This document shows, one piece after another, positions 41,086 through 51,698 of a stretch of 64,000 nt of DNA (positions are counted from its first letter, which is position 1; the number at the start of each line of letters is the position of its first letter). Where the stretch lies: assembly GCA_008360975.2 (NCBI GenBank), contig CM039210.1:19987007-20051006 (forward strand). Direction: 5' to 3'. A program made the position numbers and the translations under genes. This DNA is from Lichenostomus cassidix. Lineage: Eukaryota; Chordata; Aves; Passeriformes; Meliphagidae. Under the pieces are notes generated by a model. That model ran no database searches. It was not told where the DNA came from and worked only from the letters and a program-made list of their open reading frames with translations.

Positions 41086-41834
41086 TGTGGCAGGACAGAC
41101 ACCCCCCCCCCCCGCCCTTCTCTCTCTCCCTGATTGCTAGCCGAGATCGATGGCTCAGATTAAGTCAATGGCTTAATCCTGACTATCAGTGCTGGCGTCT
41201 GGAACTCAGAGCGAGACACTGAGAGAATGTGAAGAATTTTCAGGTGACCGCAAATACACACTCTTTTCCCTATAAAACACCACGAAAAACTCAGTAAAAT
41301 CAGAAGCTTTCTACATGGAACGTGAAGTAAAAGCTTTCTCTCCTGAGCTTGGACGCAGGCTCTGTGGTTACTTCCTGAGGGATTGAGTGAGGACGCTGAT
41401 GTATCCCCACCTCCAAAACTGGATTTGGTGAGATCATTGAGTTTCCTAAATTGTATTATTCCGGCTAACTTATAGGTACCTTTCTTAACTTACATTTCAG
41501 CTAGCTCAAGCAAGCATTTCTTAACTTGCATTATCGTTCAAGCAAGCATTTCTTGCGTTTTTAACTATCTTTATAGTTCAAGCAAGGTTTTACCCCATAA
41601 TTGCATTTTTAGCTACCATAGTGTTGCAATTATGTATTCATTGTGTGTCTATGTGTGTCAATCTGTTCTATGTTTGTATGTTTGTTATGTTCTGTGTCAA
41701 ATAAATGGTATTTTTAGACAAATCGGCCAGATATCAAAGAATCTTGCGAACGGGACTAAGTCTTGGGGAACTAGCTGTCTTAAAGCCTGTCAAACTGCAA
41801 AAGCACATAAATCTCCTCTCTCCCATGCAAGACA
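41086..41834 (+). mobile_element. solo LTR-F in ERVL copy 2 (TSD CTCTG)
   Basis: 749 bp, TGTGGCAGG...GCAAGACA. Perfect duplication ctctg at 41081-41085 and 41835-41839. AATAAA is near 41700. It shares its full layout with 49764-50492. Confidence 0.94.
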
Positions 41835-42437
41835 CTCTGTCAGTGCGGTATTGCCAGCGGTGCACTGTTGCTGTAGCGATTGGTACCCGTTGCTCTGCAA
41901 TTCTCAGTAGTCCTACAGCAGACGGGTTGTCTGAGAGACCAGGCAGGGTATTCAGTTGTCTTATGTCTTCTGTCTCTATGGCTGCTATCCCAAAAGCCCA
42001 GTGATGTCTCTTTGGGTCTTTGAAATATCCACTCCTGAGATAGTCTATGCCAAGGATGCATGGGGCCTCTGGACCAGTCACGATAGGGTGTTTCTGCCAC
42101 TCGTTCCCAGTTAAACTCACTTCAGCTTCCAGTACAGTCAGCTGCTGGGATCCTCCTGTCACCCCAGAAATAGAAATGGATTCAGTCCCCACATACCTGG
42201 ATGGCATCAGAGTGCATTGAGCACTGGTATCAACCAAAGCTGTATATCATTGTGGGTCAGACGTGCCAGGCCATCAGATCCACACAGTCCAATAGATCCG
42301 GATATCCCTTTCCTCTACCTGGCTAGAGGCAGGGCCCCTCTAATCCTGGTTTTGGTGCATGATGCTCTCCTCCTGTAAACGTGTTCCTGAGGCCTCTTCA
42401 AGAGGATCAGTCATATTATCATTTCCATACCGTCTGG
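41835..42437 (-). pseudogene. pol: ERVL copy 2 protease and RT N-terminus
   Basis: Protease active-site motif reads VDTSAQCTLMP: the Gly of DTG is Ser. GGSQQLTVLEAEVSLTG, HPIVTGPEAPCILGID and the start of RT follow. The frame is open from 42237 to about 41840. Upstream (42240-42437) is the gag-pol junction, which then joins 62 bp of LTR-C directly. Confidence 0.88.
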
Positions 42438-42499
42438 GGTTCTGCCCACAGCTGATGGTACTAGAATACTTAAATGAATCTATATTCTAACCTAGGACA
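42438..42499 (-). repeat. 5' LTR-C remnant (62 bp)
   Basis: Matches the outer end of LTR-C at 36502-36563. It marks the 5' edge of ERVL copy 2. Confidence 0.75.
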
Positions 42500-42682
42500 A
42501 CCTTATATCTCCAAGTTGAGTCTGTTTTGCCCTTGATGGTAATTGATGAGTGTTTTCTCCCTTTTCTTATCTCAGCTGATGAACCCTTCATTAAATTTTC
42601 TCTTCTCTGTCCAGCTGCAGCAGAGGAGTGGGAGGGTGGCTCTCATGGGTACCTGGCATCCAGCCAGCATCTAACCACAACA
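42500..42682 (+). mobile_element. solo LTR-B, copy 2, part 3
   Basis: Last part of LTR-B, with gcagcagaggagtgggagggtgg and an end aaccacaaca, matching 47620-47692. Confidence 0.78.
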
Positions 42683-43005
42683 TGCCTCCATATGCATGTC
42701 TGGCTGTGGTTCAGTTTACACAGGCTTTTTTACTTTTACAATTCTGGCATCTGTCCTTGTTTGTTTGCTTATCTAAAAGTTACATTTTTAAGGGTTGGGG
42801 TCTTACATAACTTGAGGTTTCTTTATCTCAGGGTTACAAACACAGCACATAGTTCTATCATATTCATCACACACACCTAACTTTACTGTTGCAAGACTTA
42901 TATTCTGTTCAAAGCTGTGCTTTATCGATTACGTCCTTCTGTTGTCTATCTATTACAACAAAACTTATGACTTTGCATTTTTCTAGCCTTTTGTGTCAGT
43001 TTCCC

Positions 43006-43172
43006 TTCTTATCTCCTTAGCCCACCAGGGCTAGACCCTTGTTTACAGAAGTGGTTACAGTTACTCACAGCAGTCACACTTAAGCCTCTCCCTTATCTCC
43101 TTAGCCCACTAGGGCTAGGTCCCTGTTTGCAGAAGCGGTTACAGTTATGGGCAGCAGTCACACTTAATTCTT
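43006..43172. repeat. 84-bp tandem duplication
   Basis: Two copies of a unit containing ctccttagccca...agggctag...gtttacagaagtggttacag (first at about 43013, second at 43097), differing at several positions. Its place upstream of promoter-like boxes suggests duplicated U3 enhancer sequence. Confidence 0.8.
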
Positions 43173-43559
43173 TTGCTAACTTATACCTATGGTAAGGTGC
43201 TTATGCCAAGTGAGGTCTGTGTTTCAACACCAAATCTTGGAGCAAATGAAAGGAACATATTTTTGGGTATGGCCGATATAATAAGGGAATTATATTTGTG
43301 CATATGTCAAAGGACAGGGAGGATGCACTGTATAGTGTAACACCTGAGCCCAATGCAAACGGTTTGGAATTGAGATGGTGTCCTGGGGTGAGGGTAATCC
43401 TGTGTATTCCCATATCATTGTTCGTATGCTCAGAAAATGTGGTCCTGCAGCTTTAAATGCATTCAGCCAATGAGGGGAGCGGGGGTTGTTTAAAACCCTT
43501 CCCCAAGCCTCTCTGTGGGGAAGCGAGGTGGAGGAAAAGACACTCTTGGGTCTGGCTGG

Positions 43560-43694
43560 TCGATGCTGTCGATGCTGTCGATGCTGTCGATGCTGTCGAT
43601 GCTGTCGATGCTGTCGATGCTGTCGATGCTGTCGATGCTGTCGATGCTGTCGATGCTGTCGATGCTGTCGATGCTGCCGATGCTGCCGATGCTG
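43560..43694. repeat. 9-bp minisatellite (TCGATGCTG)15
   Basis: Fifteen uninterrupted 9-bp units; the last few carry T to C. The period is a multiple of three and the unit has no stop codon in any of the six frames, so every frame is open across it. Confidence 0.96.
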
Positions 43695-44139
43695 CGAGTT
43701 TTTCCCTGGAGGTGCCTCTTTGTCATCTTCCTTTTTGGACCCTTTTCTCTGATTCGCTTTCTCGCCAAGAAAACCCAAGGAGCTCCGGAGCACGGCAGAC
43801 GAGAATCCTCCAGGGAGCTACTGGAGTAACTCCGCCCAGCCCCCGGAGAGGGGAAGCTACACCTGAGATAAGGACACTAAAGCTTACCACCTGTTAACTC
43901 TTGTTTAATAACTCCTTTTCCCCTGTTTTCCCTTTCCCCTGTGCCTTGCAGGGCACGCTGTGTGTTTTGTTAAATAAATAGGTTGGGGTTTTTTCACTTT
44001 CATTTAAGAAGTTCTGTTGTGAGTGGGGGAGGGGAGGAGGTACCAAAGCCCTTGGCTTTCGGGGGAGGCATTTGTTTGGAGCGCTCTCCACCTAGAGAAG
44101 TTTGTTTCCAATCTGGGACAGATGGAGATTGTATTAGGT

Positions 44140-44695
44140 GTACTAGGTCTGACCAGGATGAAGTTAATTTTCCTTATAGCAGCCCATATGGTGGTGTGCT
44201 TTGCATTTGTGACTAAAATAGTGTTGATAACACACCAGTATTTTGGCTGTTATTGAACAGTGCTTGCACAGCATCAAGGTTTTCTTACACCAGCAAGTAG
44301 GCTAGAGGAGAGCAAGAAATTAGGAGGATATGCATCTAGGACAGCTGATCCGAATTGGCCAAAGGGATATTCCATGCCATATAATGTCATGCTCAACAAT
44401 AAAACTGTGGATAGAGAAAGAAGGGGATGGGTTTTTTTTGCTTCAGAGGTGGCTGTTTCTCTGAGACTGGCTGGGCATCAGTCTGCTTGTGGGAGGTGGT
44501 GAGTGATGGCTTTTGCATCACTGTGGGTTTTTTCACTCTTCCCTCCACCTATTAAATTGTCTTTATCTCAATCCATGAGTTTTCTCAGTTTTGCTCTTCC
44601 TATTCTCTCTTGCTAGGGAAGGGAAGTGAGGGACCAGCTGTGTGGGTGCTTGGCTGCTGGTCAGGGTCAGCCCATAACACCACTGAAGAATCGCA
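44140..44695 (+). repeat. LTR-R, copy 1
   Basis: Starts near gtctgaccaggatgaagttaatttt, contains gttgataacacac and ends gggtcagcccataacac. The 5' part matches 45265-45349. AATAAA is at about 44398 and ATTAAA at about 44551. This is a common layout for bird ERV LTRs. Boundaries are approximate. Confidence 0.6.
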
Positions 44696-45264
44696 CCTGG
44701 TTTTGGATTGTCAGACTGAGACATCAGGTCATTCTCACAGGGCTACATGGCATAAGTATGTCTTCTATAACCCTCTGTCTTAGTCAACCTAATCAAAATA
44801 CACATCAGCTGTGTCTTCCTTTGTGATGGTAAAGAAGAGGGCAAGGCACTTGACTCTCTAGACCTTCCCCTCCAGAAATTCAAGTTGCATGCTTGAATGG
44901 AAATTCTAAAAGCATAAGGCTGGCCTTGAGTCTACTATTTTACATCATTCCTGCTCAGGTTGCTGCCTGTATTCCTAGCTGTTTTCAAGTGATTTTTCTC
45001 AGTCCCCAGTCCTTTAATTTCTTTCTGTTCCTGAACTACTTGTATTTTTGTCTGTCTTCCTATTCCCACAACATTTTCCGCAGAATTCCTTGCCTTCCTT
45101 TCCTTCTCTTGATTAACACTTTGTACTAGATTGCAAAATTATGCTACATTTCTAAATAGGTTTTCCCTTTCCTACCTTAATTTTTCTCCCTTTTTATCTG
45201 TGAGAAAGTTAGCATGTTTGTCAGAGTCCAATACTCTGATATTGAAGATTATACTAGGTATTAT
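44696..45264. other. no recognised gene
   Basis: T-rich sequence without a supported ORF, repeat or LTR signal. Confidence 0.4.
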
Positions 45265-45349
45265 TGTGTTCTGGTTTCAGATTGGCTAGAGTTAATTTTC
45301 TTCTCAGTAGCTGGTACAGTGCTGTGATTTGGATTTAGTATGAGAATGT
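45265..45349 (+). repeat. LTR-R, copy 2 (5' fragment)
   Basis: tgtgttctggtttcag...gagttaattttcttctcagtagctgg matches the start of LTR-R. It is cut after 85 bp. Confidence 0.65.
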
Positions 45350-45542
45350 GCTAGTTTGCAAGCAAACCAGCAGAGGAATTAACCCCACACAAATATCTTG
45401 TGTGAGATTCCAAGTCAAAACTAAAATTTAATAGGAAAATTACAATAAAAGCAACAGTACAGAAACACTGGCTTAAACTGACAAAGTCAGAATATGACCT
45501 GATACGACCTGATGCCCTGTTGGTCAGGGTGGTGGTAGCAGT
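45350..45542 (-). repeat. LTR-C fragment
   Basis: Matches 36102-36235 in order (aaaccag, agtcaaaactaaaattta, ctgacaaagtcag, gggtggtggtagcagt). It is interrupted at 45543 by LTR-E. Confidence 0.7.
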
Positions 45543-46487
45543 TGTCTTGGTTTAGAGGCAAGTTTTGGGAGAAAAAACTCTGGAATGAGTGTTTCCTCTA
45601 AGAAAAGGGGTTTTAGCAATCCCTTCCCGCAACTATGAAATAAATATTGGTCAGTCAAAGTGAAAAAGAAAAAAAAGTTTATTTGACAAAGTGCCCACAT
45701 GACACAAAAGAAATGAATAACTTAGATATTAAACTTTCAGAACCTTACCCCCCCCCAGCAGAACAAAGAAACCCAAAAATGCCAGGGGAAGGGAAAAAAC
45801 TCCACCAGCCATGTGCTAGGGAAAAACAAAATGGCCAATGGCTTTGTCTTCCTTCTGAGGGAAGGAGTCCACCCAGCAGGTTGGGGATAAGAAAAAACAG
45901 ATGGGAACCTGGTGAGCTCCAATGTTGTTGGTCTCCTCTTTGCTGCAGATGAAACAGGTGGATTTTAAAGTCCCTTCTTTTGTTGGCTCAGCTTTTCCTG
46001 AGGTCTGGCCAAAATGGGGTGTCCCTGTGGCTTCCCTGTCAGTCAGCACTGGTCAACCCCTGCTGATGGTATGATCTCAGACAAGAGCTAAGACAAAGAG
46101 TTCCAGAAGAAACCACAGCAGCCGCCAGAGGATTAACGCTGCAGTCCAGGGAAAAAACTTCTTCCCTCAGCCAGCAAGAACCAAGAAAGCTAAAAGCAAC
46201 AATGTATCGCGTGTCAGCAGCACACCCAAGCACGCCAGAAGTGAGGGCTTGAAGAAAACCTGTGCAGAGTTTCCCTGGCTTCCTCCCTGCCCTTGAACTC
46301 AGCCTAAAGAGACAGGACCCATTTTTGGCATAAAGCAGACAATCAAGAATAGAGTGTCATAAAATCACCCCAAGACCTTCCACCCTTTATTCCATATCAT
46401 CAGTTTAATGACCAAATTAATTCATTTCAACTCTAAACACAAACATCTATACATCTATATATCTACACATCTATATATCTATTCATC
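45543..46487 (-). repeat. LTR-E, copy 1
   Basis: Begins tgtcttggtttagaggcaagtt and is over 95% alike by eye to 51210-51698 for its first 480 bp. The minus-strand polyadenylation region is near 45680. The outer end is unproven. A CATCTATA-rich run lies at 46444-46485. Confidence 0.65.
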
Positions 46488-46623
46488 TGTGTTGGTTTTG
46501 CTTAGCCCAAAACATCAGCAAGGTATCTTTAGCATCTAAGAGAAATTTAAGCCCTTCAAACGCTGTTGTGGTAGGTCTGAAGAAGTGTCTGAAGGGTTGG
46601 GAGAAAACATACCCCTGTGTTCA
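46488..46623 (+). repeat. LTR-B start fragment
   Basis: Its reverse complement matches the first 136 bp of the solo LTR-B at 23064-23199, beginning TGTGTTGGTTTTGC. It is followed by a second LTR-B start at 46624. Confidence 0.7.
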
Positions 46624-47692
46624 TGTGCTGGTTTTGCTTAGCCTAGTTTTTGCTAGTGGGTGGGAGGGGGGGAGGCACAAATATGGCTCCTGTGTGTTCT
46701 GTGGGAATGTTCTGGAAGTTTTCACCATGTCCAGCAGAGCCAAACTCTGATGGCTCTGAAGATGATGGACATGCTGCTGGCCAAGCCTGGGCCAATTAGA
46801 CATGTTAGTTACACCTCTGTTAACACATATTTAAGAAGAAATCAAAACAAGGAGTGCACACACTTCTTTTTAGCCAGAGAAGGAGGAGGTGAGAATATGT
46901 GAGGGGAATACAACATGGAGATACCAAGGTCAGTGGAGAAGGTGGGGGAGGAGGTGCTTCATGCGCTGGACCTGAAAATCCTCTGCCGGCTGTGGTGATG
47001 GCCATGGTAAAGCAGGTGGTCCCCCTGTAGCCCATGGGGTCCTCGGGGGGTGCAGAGATCGGTCCACAGACTGTGGGGAGGTGCCCACACCAGAGCAGGT
47101 GGATGCCTGGAGGAAGCTGTGATCCAGTGGGAGTCCCAGTAGAGAGAAAGGCCTTGCTCCTGAGATGGAAGCAGCCTGGCCTCAGCTCAGAGGTCTGCAC
47201 CCTACAGATGACAGACTCATGTTGCAGTAGATTTGGGTGGGCTGCTGCTTGTGAGATTTGGACCCATGCCAAAGGAGTTCATAGAAGACTGTCTCCAGTG
47301 GGAGGGACCTATGGCTATTCAGGGGACGACTCCTCTCACGGAGCAGTGGAAGAAATTTTGATGATGGACTGACCCAAACCCCCATACCCTATCCCTCTGT
47401 GCTGCTGGTTGGAAAGAGGGAGGGGGGTGAGTGGAGAAACAGTGTCTTAAGAGCTTATTTTTACTTCTCTTTATCTTCCTCTGACTCTGTTTCGGGTTAG
47501 GTTAGCAATAAATCACTTTGCAACTTTAAGTTTTCAACCTGTTTTGCTCTTAGTGCATCTTTCTCCCGGTTCCTTAACTCATGAGTCCTGTGTGTGTGTT
47601 TTTTCCCTTTCCTCTGCGCAGCTGTGGCAGAGGAGAGTGGAGAGAGCAGATGTCATAGGTGCCTGGCATTTGGCCAGGGTCAAGCCACTACA
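46624..47692 (+). repeat. LTR-B, copy 3
   Basis: Starts TGTGCTGGTTTTGC and ends CCACTACA. AATAAA is near 47509. No matching TSD was seen. It abuts ERVL pol sequence at 47693. Confidence 0.75.
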
Positions 47693-48540
47693 CAGGTGTA
47701 CTGCATGCCCCTCCAGGTGAAAGCAAATTGGGGCCTGCACTCTGCTGACAGAGGAATGGAGAAAAATGCATTGGCAATGTCAAAAATTGCTTACCACTTC
47801 ACTGCCTCTGACTCCAGCTCATACTGGAGTCAAGCATGTGTGGCACAGCTGCATTTAGTGGTGGAGTCACTTCATTCAAGGCCTGATTGTTCACAGTCAA
47901 TCTTCATTCCCTTTCAGATTTGTGCACAGGCCAGATGGGGCTGTTGAAGGGTGAGTGGGTCTTGCTGACCACCCCTTGGCTCTGCAGCTCACAGATCATT
48001 TTGTGGATGGGAATCACTGCATCTTGATTCATCCGGTACTGCCGGTGGTGCACTGTCGAGGTGGCAATTGGTACATGTTTCTCTTCCCCCTTCAGGAGTC
48101 CAACTGCCGAAGGGTTCTCTGATAGTCCAGGCAAGGTGTTCAGTTGCCTAATGCCCTCTGTCTCCACAACAGCTATCCCAAACCCCCACCTGAGTCCCTT
48201 TGGGTCTTTGAAATACCCATTTTGGAGGAAGTCTATGCCTAGAATATATGGGGCCTCTGGACCAGTCACAATGGGATGTTTCTTCCACTCCTTCCCAGTC
48301 AGGCTCACCTCAGCTTCCAACAGGGTCAACTCCTGCGATCTCCCTGTCACCCCAGGAATAGAAACAGGTTTTGCCCCTGCATGTCTCTATGGGATTAGCG
48401 TGCACTGCGCACCAGTGTCGACTAAGACTTCGTGTTTTTGTGGTTCTGATGTGCCAGGCCATGGGATCCACACAGTCCAAAAGAAAGGGTTTTCCCTGGC
48501 CTCCACCTGGCTAGAGGCAGGGCCCCTCTAGCCCTGGTTA
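47693..48540 (-). pseudogene. pol: ERVL copy 3 protease and RT N-terminus
   Basis: LVDTGAQCTLIP active site near 48415, EVSLTGKEW, HPIVTGPEAPYILGIDFLQ, then RT start (IRELQSQGVVSKTHSPF variant). It is open from 48350 to 47904, then degraded, with the palm reading lost by 47693. Confidence 0.85.
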
Positions 48541-48739
48541 TCATTCCCTCCCTGGGCATACATTCTAGAGGCTTCTTCAAGGGGATTGGACATGTCATCC
48601 TCTCTTCTGTTATGCCAGGCAGTTTGGCTATGGGAAACTGGAGCTACCTCCCTTCTGGTGGAACTTCCTCTCTAAACATTGCCCTCCTTCAATTGACACA
48701 CCCATGCTGCCACGACAGAAGTGGGTTTTCCATCTCACC
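48541..48739 (-). other. ERVL copy 3 gag-pol junction
   Basis: Broken linker sequence matching 7560-7745 of copy 1 in order. No intact ORF. Confidence 0.5.
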
Positions 48740-49763
48740 TTCTCATGTTTTCCCCATGGTCACACAGGAAAAACCACAGGTCAGCTCATGGGGTGTACCC
48801 TCTCTCCCTAGGTGAGGGACTCCTGCTTCTGGTAACAGGGCCTCTGGTCTGTACCGATGAGATTTGGAGAAGGTCCACTTTAAACTCCTTCCAGAGTTTC
48901 TGATGAGTCTTCTCCATCTTGTCTTCCATTTTCTGTATTCGCTCTGACAGACTTGTTTCCACAGCTGAGATTCTTGCGTGTTTTGGGCCATGCACAGTAT
49001 ACGCATATGCCCAGAACTTCCTCACCATAGTAATCATGGTTTAATCCCCCTCATTCCACTTCATCATTGCTAAAGCAGAGGCGTATTCTTGTGGTCCAGG
49101 TCAAATGAGTTTAAGCCACATCATTGGTGTGCACTTTACCATGGGTGGACTCTTAATTGTGTGGTCATCTGAGAAAATGATCTCCACCACTGCCAGTTCT
49201 CTCAAACATTGAATCCCTTGTTCTATGGTCTTCCGTGAGTTTTTCTGCACCTGGAGATCTTCTGGGCACAGGTATCTTTACCTCACACTTCTTAAGAGCT
49301 GTGTCCAGAGACTGAGAGCTTTGGGCCCCCTTGCCATCCCTTGGTCGATACCTGCATCACGTGACAGGGATCCCAAATGTCTTGCTTCAGTGCCGTCCAG
49401 AATCGTACCATTGCCTGCGGTGTCCCAGATGTGGACCAACCAATTTAATATAGATTCATCAGACTGTTGGGTGTAATCCTTTTTTAGGCTGTGAAGGTTT
49501 TCTATGGACAGAGACTCAGTAATGATTTCTGGTTTGGATTCCTCTGCTGGCTGTGAGGGTCCTGGCTCCCCATGATCATTCACTGGGAGAATGGATTTGG
49601 TTTTGTATTTCCTTTTCTGGACAGGAGCAACTGCTATTGGTTTAGGCTCCGGCCCCTCTGGCTGTACCTGCAGCCCTACAGTATCTAGCAGTGTGCAATA
49701 AGCGTTAGCCAGGGCCCATCATATTGCAATGAGCTTCTTCTCATTAGAGTTGTCATTGCACTT
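48740..49763 (-). pseudogene. gag: ERVL copy 3 gag, main part
   Basis: Contains the acidic linker (PVNDHGEPGPSQP), WLVHIWDTAGNG (equivalent of WLLWVWDLMGPG), the charged C-terminal helix (RIQKMEDKMEKTHQKLWKE) and RERGYTP. Frame breaks lie near 49280 and 49040. At 49763 it reaches the solo LTR-F. Beyond that insert the same frame continues into the membrane leader at 50498, with one TGA in between. Confidence 0.82.
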
Positions 49764-50492
49764 TGTGGCAGGACGCTCCCCCCACCCTTCTCTCTCTCCC
49801 TGATTGGTCCCAGGAAATGGATGGCTCAGATTAGGTTGATAGCCTAATCAAGGGCTATCTGGTGCTGGCGACTGAAAGTCTGAAAAGACACTCCCCTGTG
49901 GAATGTAGAGAGAATGTGAGAAATTTTTAGTGACCACAAACACACACTTTTATCCTATAAAAAGCTCACGAAATCTCAGAAAAAGTAGAAGCTTTTTCTA
50001 CATGGACATTGGAGAGTGAGGTAAAGTCTTCTCCCCAGGTGTCTGGACGCAGCCCTGTGGTAACTTCTCGTGAGATTGAGTGAGGATACTAATGCATCTC
50101 AGCTCCAAAATTGGATTTGGTAAGATCATTAGTTTCCGATATTGTATTATTCTGGCTAACTTATAGGTACCTTTCTTAACTTGCATTTTCAGCTATTTTA
50201 TAGCTCAAGCAAGCATTTCTTAACTTGCATTATAGTTCAAGCAAGCTTTTACCCCATAATTGCATTTTAGCTATTATAGTTTTGCAATTATGCATTCATT
50301 GTGTGTGTATGTATGTCAATCTGTTCTATGTTTGTATGTTTGTTATTTTCTGTGTCTAATAAATGGTATTTTTAGACTAATCGGCCAAATATCAAAGATC
50401 CTTGCAAATGGGACTGAGTCTTGGGGAGCTAGCTACCTTAAAGCCTGGCAAACTGCAAAAACTCATAAGGCTTCTGTCTCCCATGCAAGACA
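49764..50492 (+). mobile_element. solo LTR-F in ERVL copy 3 gag (TSD CACTT)
   Basis: 729 bp, TGTGGCAGG...GCAAGACA. Perfect duplication cactt at 49759-49763 and 50493-50497. Removal restores one continuous reading frame in gag. Confidence 0.94.
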
Positions 50493-50497
50493 CACTT

Positions 50498-51160
50498 CTC
50501 TTTCAGATATTTCCCTACTTCAGCTGGATTCTGAATTTGTTCAGGGGTAAAGTTCCAAGCTATTGGGGTAGAGAATTCCTTCAGGGTTGGGCCTATGTCC
50601 TCCCATACCCCATACCACTCTGAATTTTCCACACCTGGGGCAGGTGTCTGGACAGTCCCTTTGGAAATCTCAGCCCTCACTCTAGACAAGATGCAGACCA
50701 TATAGAGGAAACTTAGCAGATAAAACAACAGGCAGGTGGCCTCTTTAACATCCAGGGGAAACTGAACATTCTCAAAAGGTGACATGCCAGATTTGAAAGG
50801 GAAGAAGGAGATGAAGGGCTGGGAAACATCATCCCCTACTTTTCCCCTAAAAGACTGGGTGTAATTACTAAAAACTCCCCAAAAAAAGGCTACTGAGACC
50901 AGGACAGAGAAACAACAGAGCATACACATTCTCAACAGCTCCCAGTATGTCTGTTAAAGTTCTATAAATCATTACTACCAGGCACATCAATAAGGCAATC
51001 CTGATTCATGTCCCCGATCTGTAAAAGTTATATGCCAGGGAAAAAATTGCCCCTATCTGTGGATAGGCAAACATGCCTAGGTACCAGAACAACATTATTA
51101 CATCGAGCAGCAAGGTGACCACTGACTGCTGTACCCCAATACAAAGTGTTTAAAACCAGA
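50498..51160 (-). pseudogene. gag: ERVL copy 3 leader/gag N-terminus with multiple membrane segments
   Basis: Minus-strand reading from about 51130 gives hydrophobic segments VVTLLLDVIMLFWYLG, IGAIFSLAYNF, a TGA, IRIALLMCLVVMIY, then after a one-base shift MLCCFSVLVSVAFFWGVF and CLLFYLLSFLYMVCIL. A loop reads VSQPFISFF. After the last segment a soluble part (TPIAWNFTPEQIQNP) continues. Once LTR-F is removed it stays in the same frame as gag. This parallels the leader at 14755-15240. It is either an N-terminal membrane domain of this lineage's Gag or an upstream protein fused by decay. Confidence 0.65.
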
Positions 51161-51186
51161 ATGTAATTTTTTTTCTACTTTCTCTT

Positions 51187-51204
51187 GCCGCACATTGGGT
51201 GCCA
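51187..51204 (-). promoter_or_regulatory. primer binding site, Lys-like variant
   Basis: Minus-strand TGGCACCCAATGTGCGGC differs at three positions from the Lys(1,2) site and lies five bases from the LTR end, as in copy 1. Confidence 0.7.
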
Positions 51205-51209
51205 AATTT

Positions 51210-51698
51210 TGTCTAGGTTTAGAGGCAAGTTCTAGGAGAAAAAACTGGAATGAGTGTTTCCTCTAAGAAAAGGGGTTTTAGCAATCCCTTCCCGCAACTA
51301 TGAAATAAATATTGGTCAGTCAAAGTGAAAAAGAAAAAAAAGTTTATTTGACAAAGTGCCCACATGACACAAAAGAAATGAATAACTTAGATATTAAACC
51401 TTCAGAACCTTACCCCCCCCACACACCCCCCCCAGCAGAACAAAGAAACCCAAAAATGCCAGGGGAAGGGAAAAAACTCCACCAGCCATGTGCTAGGGAA
51501 AAACAAAATGGCCAATGGCTTTGTCTTCCTTCTGAGGGAAGAAGAATCCACCCAGCAGGTCGGGGATAAGAAAAAACAGATGGGAACCTGGTGAGCTCCA
51601 ATGTTGTTGGTCTCCTCTTTGCTGCAGATGAAACAGGTGGATTTTAGAGTCCGTTCTTTCGTTGGCTCAGCTTTTCCCGAGGTCTGGCAGAGATGGGG
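51210..51698 (-). repeat. LTR-E, 5' LTR of ERVL copy 3 (truncated)
   Basis: Same start as the 45543 copy (tgtctaggtttagaggcaag). Similarity stops at atgggg 51693-51698, where LTR-K of another ERV begins, so that ERV appears to have inserted here. Confidence 0.78.

Larger units (their letters stand above)
36102..42499 (-). mobile_element. ERVL provirus, copy 2 (5'-deleted, three nested LTRs)
   Basis: Flanked by gcctt (36097-36101) and acctt (42500-42504), one mismatch, inside LTR-B. Minus-strand order is 62 bp of 5' LTR-C, then directly protease, RT, RNase H, integrase, 3' LTR-C. The rest of the 5' LTR, leader and gag are deleted. Solo LTRs at 38524, 39680 and 41086 interrupt pol, each with a perfect 5-bp TSD. 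Confidence 0.88.
42683..44105 (+). repeat. LTR-Q, putative LTR with repeats
   Basis: An LTR-like layout: an 84-bp tandem duplication at about 43006-43172, CCAAT near 43470, a TATA-like tttaaaa near 43488, a 9-bp minisatellite 43560-43694, and AATAAA at 43973-43978. Termini were not proven. Open frames through the repeat are products of the 9-bp period. Confidence 0.5.
47693..51698 (-). mobile_element. ERVL copy 3 (5' half of a provirus)
   Basis: Minus-strand order is 5' LTR-E (51210-51698, cut), primer site, membrane leader, gag (with a solo LTR-F inserted), protease, RT N-terminus. It is truncated at 47693 by LTR-B. Its LTR family differs from that of copies 1 and 2. Confidence 0.8.

Noticed and set aside
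43560..43694. Possible CRISPR-like array
   Set aside because: Pure 9-bp tandem repeats with no spacers, in vertebrate DNA.
43457..43897. Open frames rich in Asp-Ala-Val, Arg-Cys-Cys or His-Arg-Gln repeats
   Set aside because: They are products of the 9-bp repeat, which is open in all six frames. No domain lies outside it.
45647..45952. Same open frame repeated at 51312-51569, suggesting a gene family
   Set aside because: Both lie inside LTR-E copies, have no domain, and the similarity is that of the LTR.
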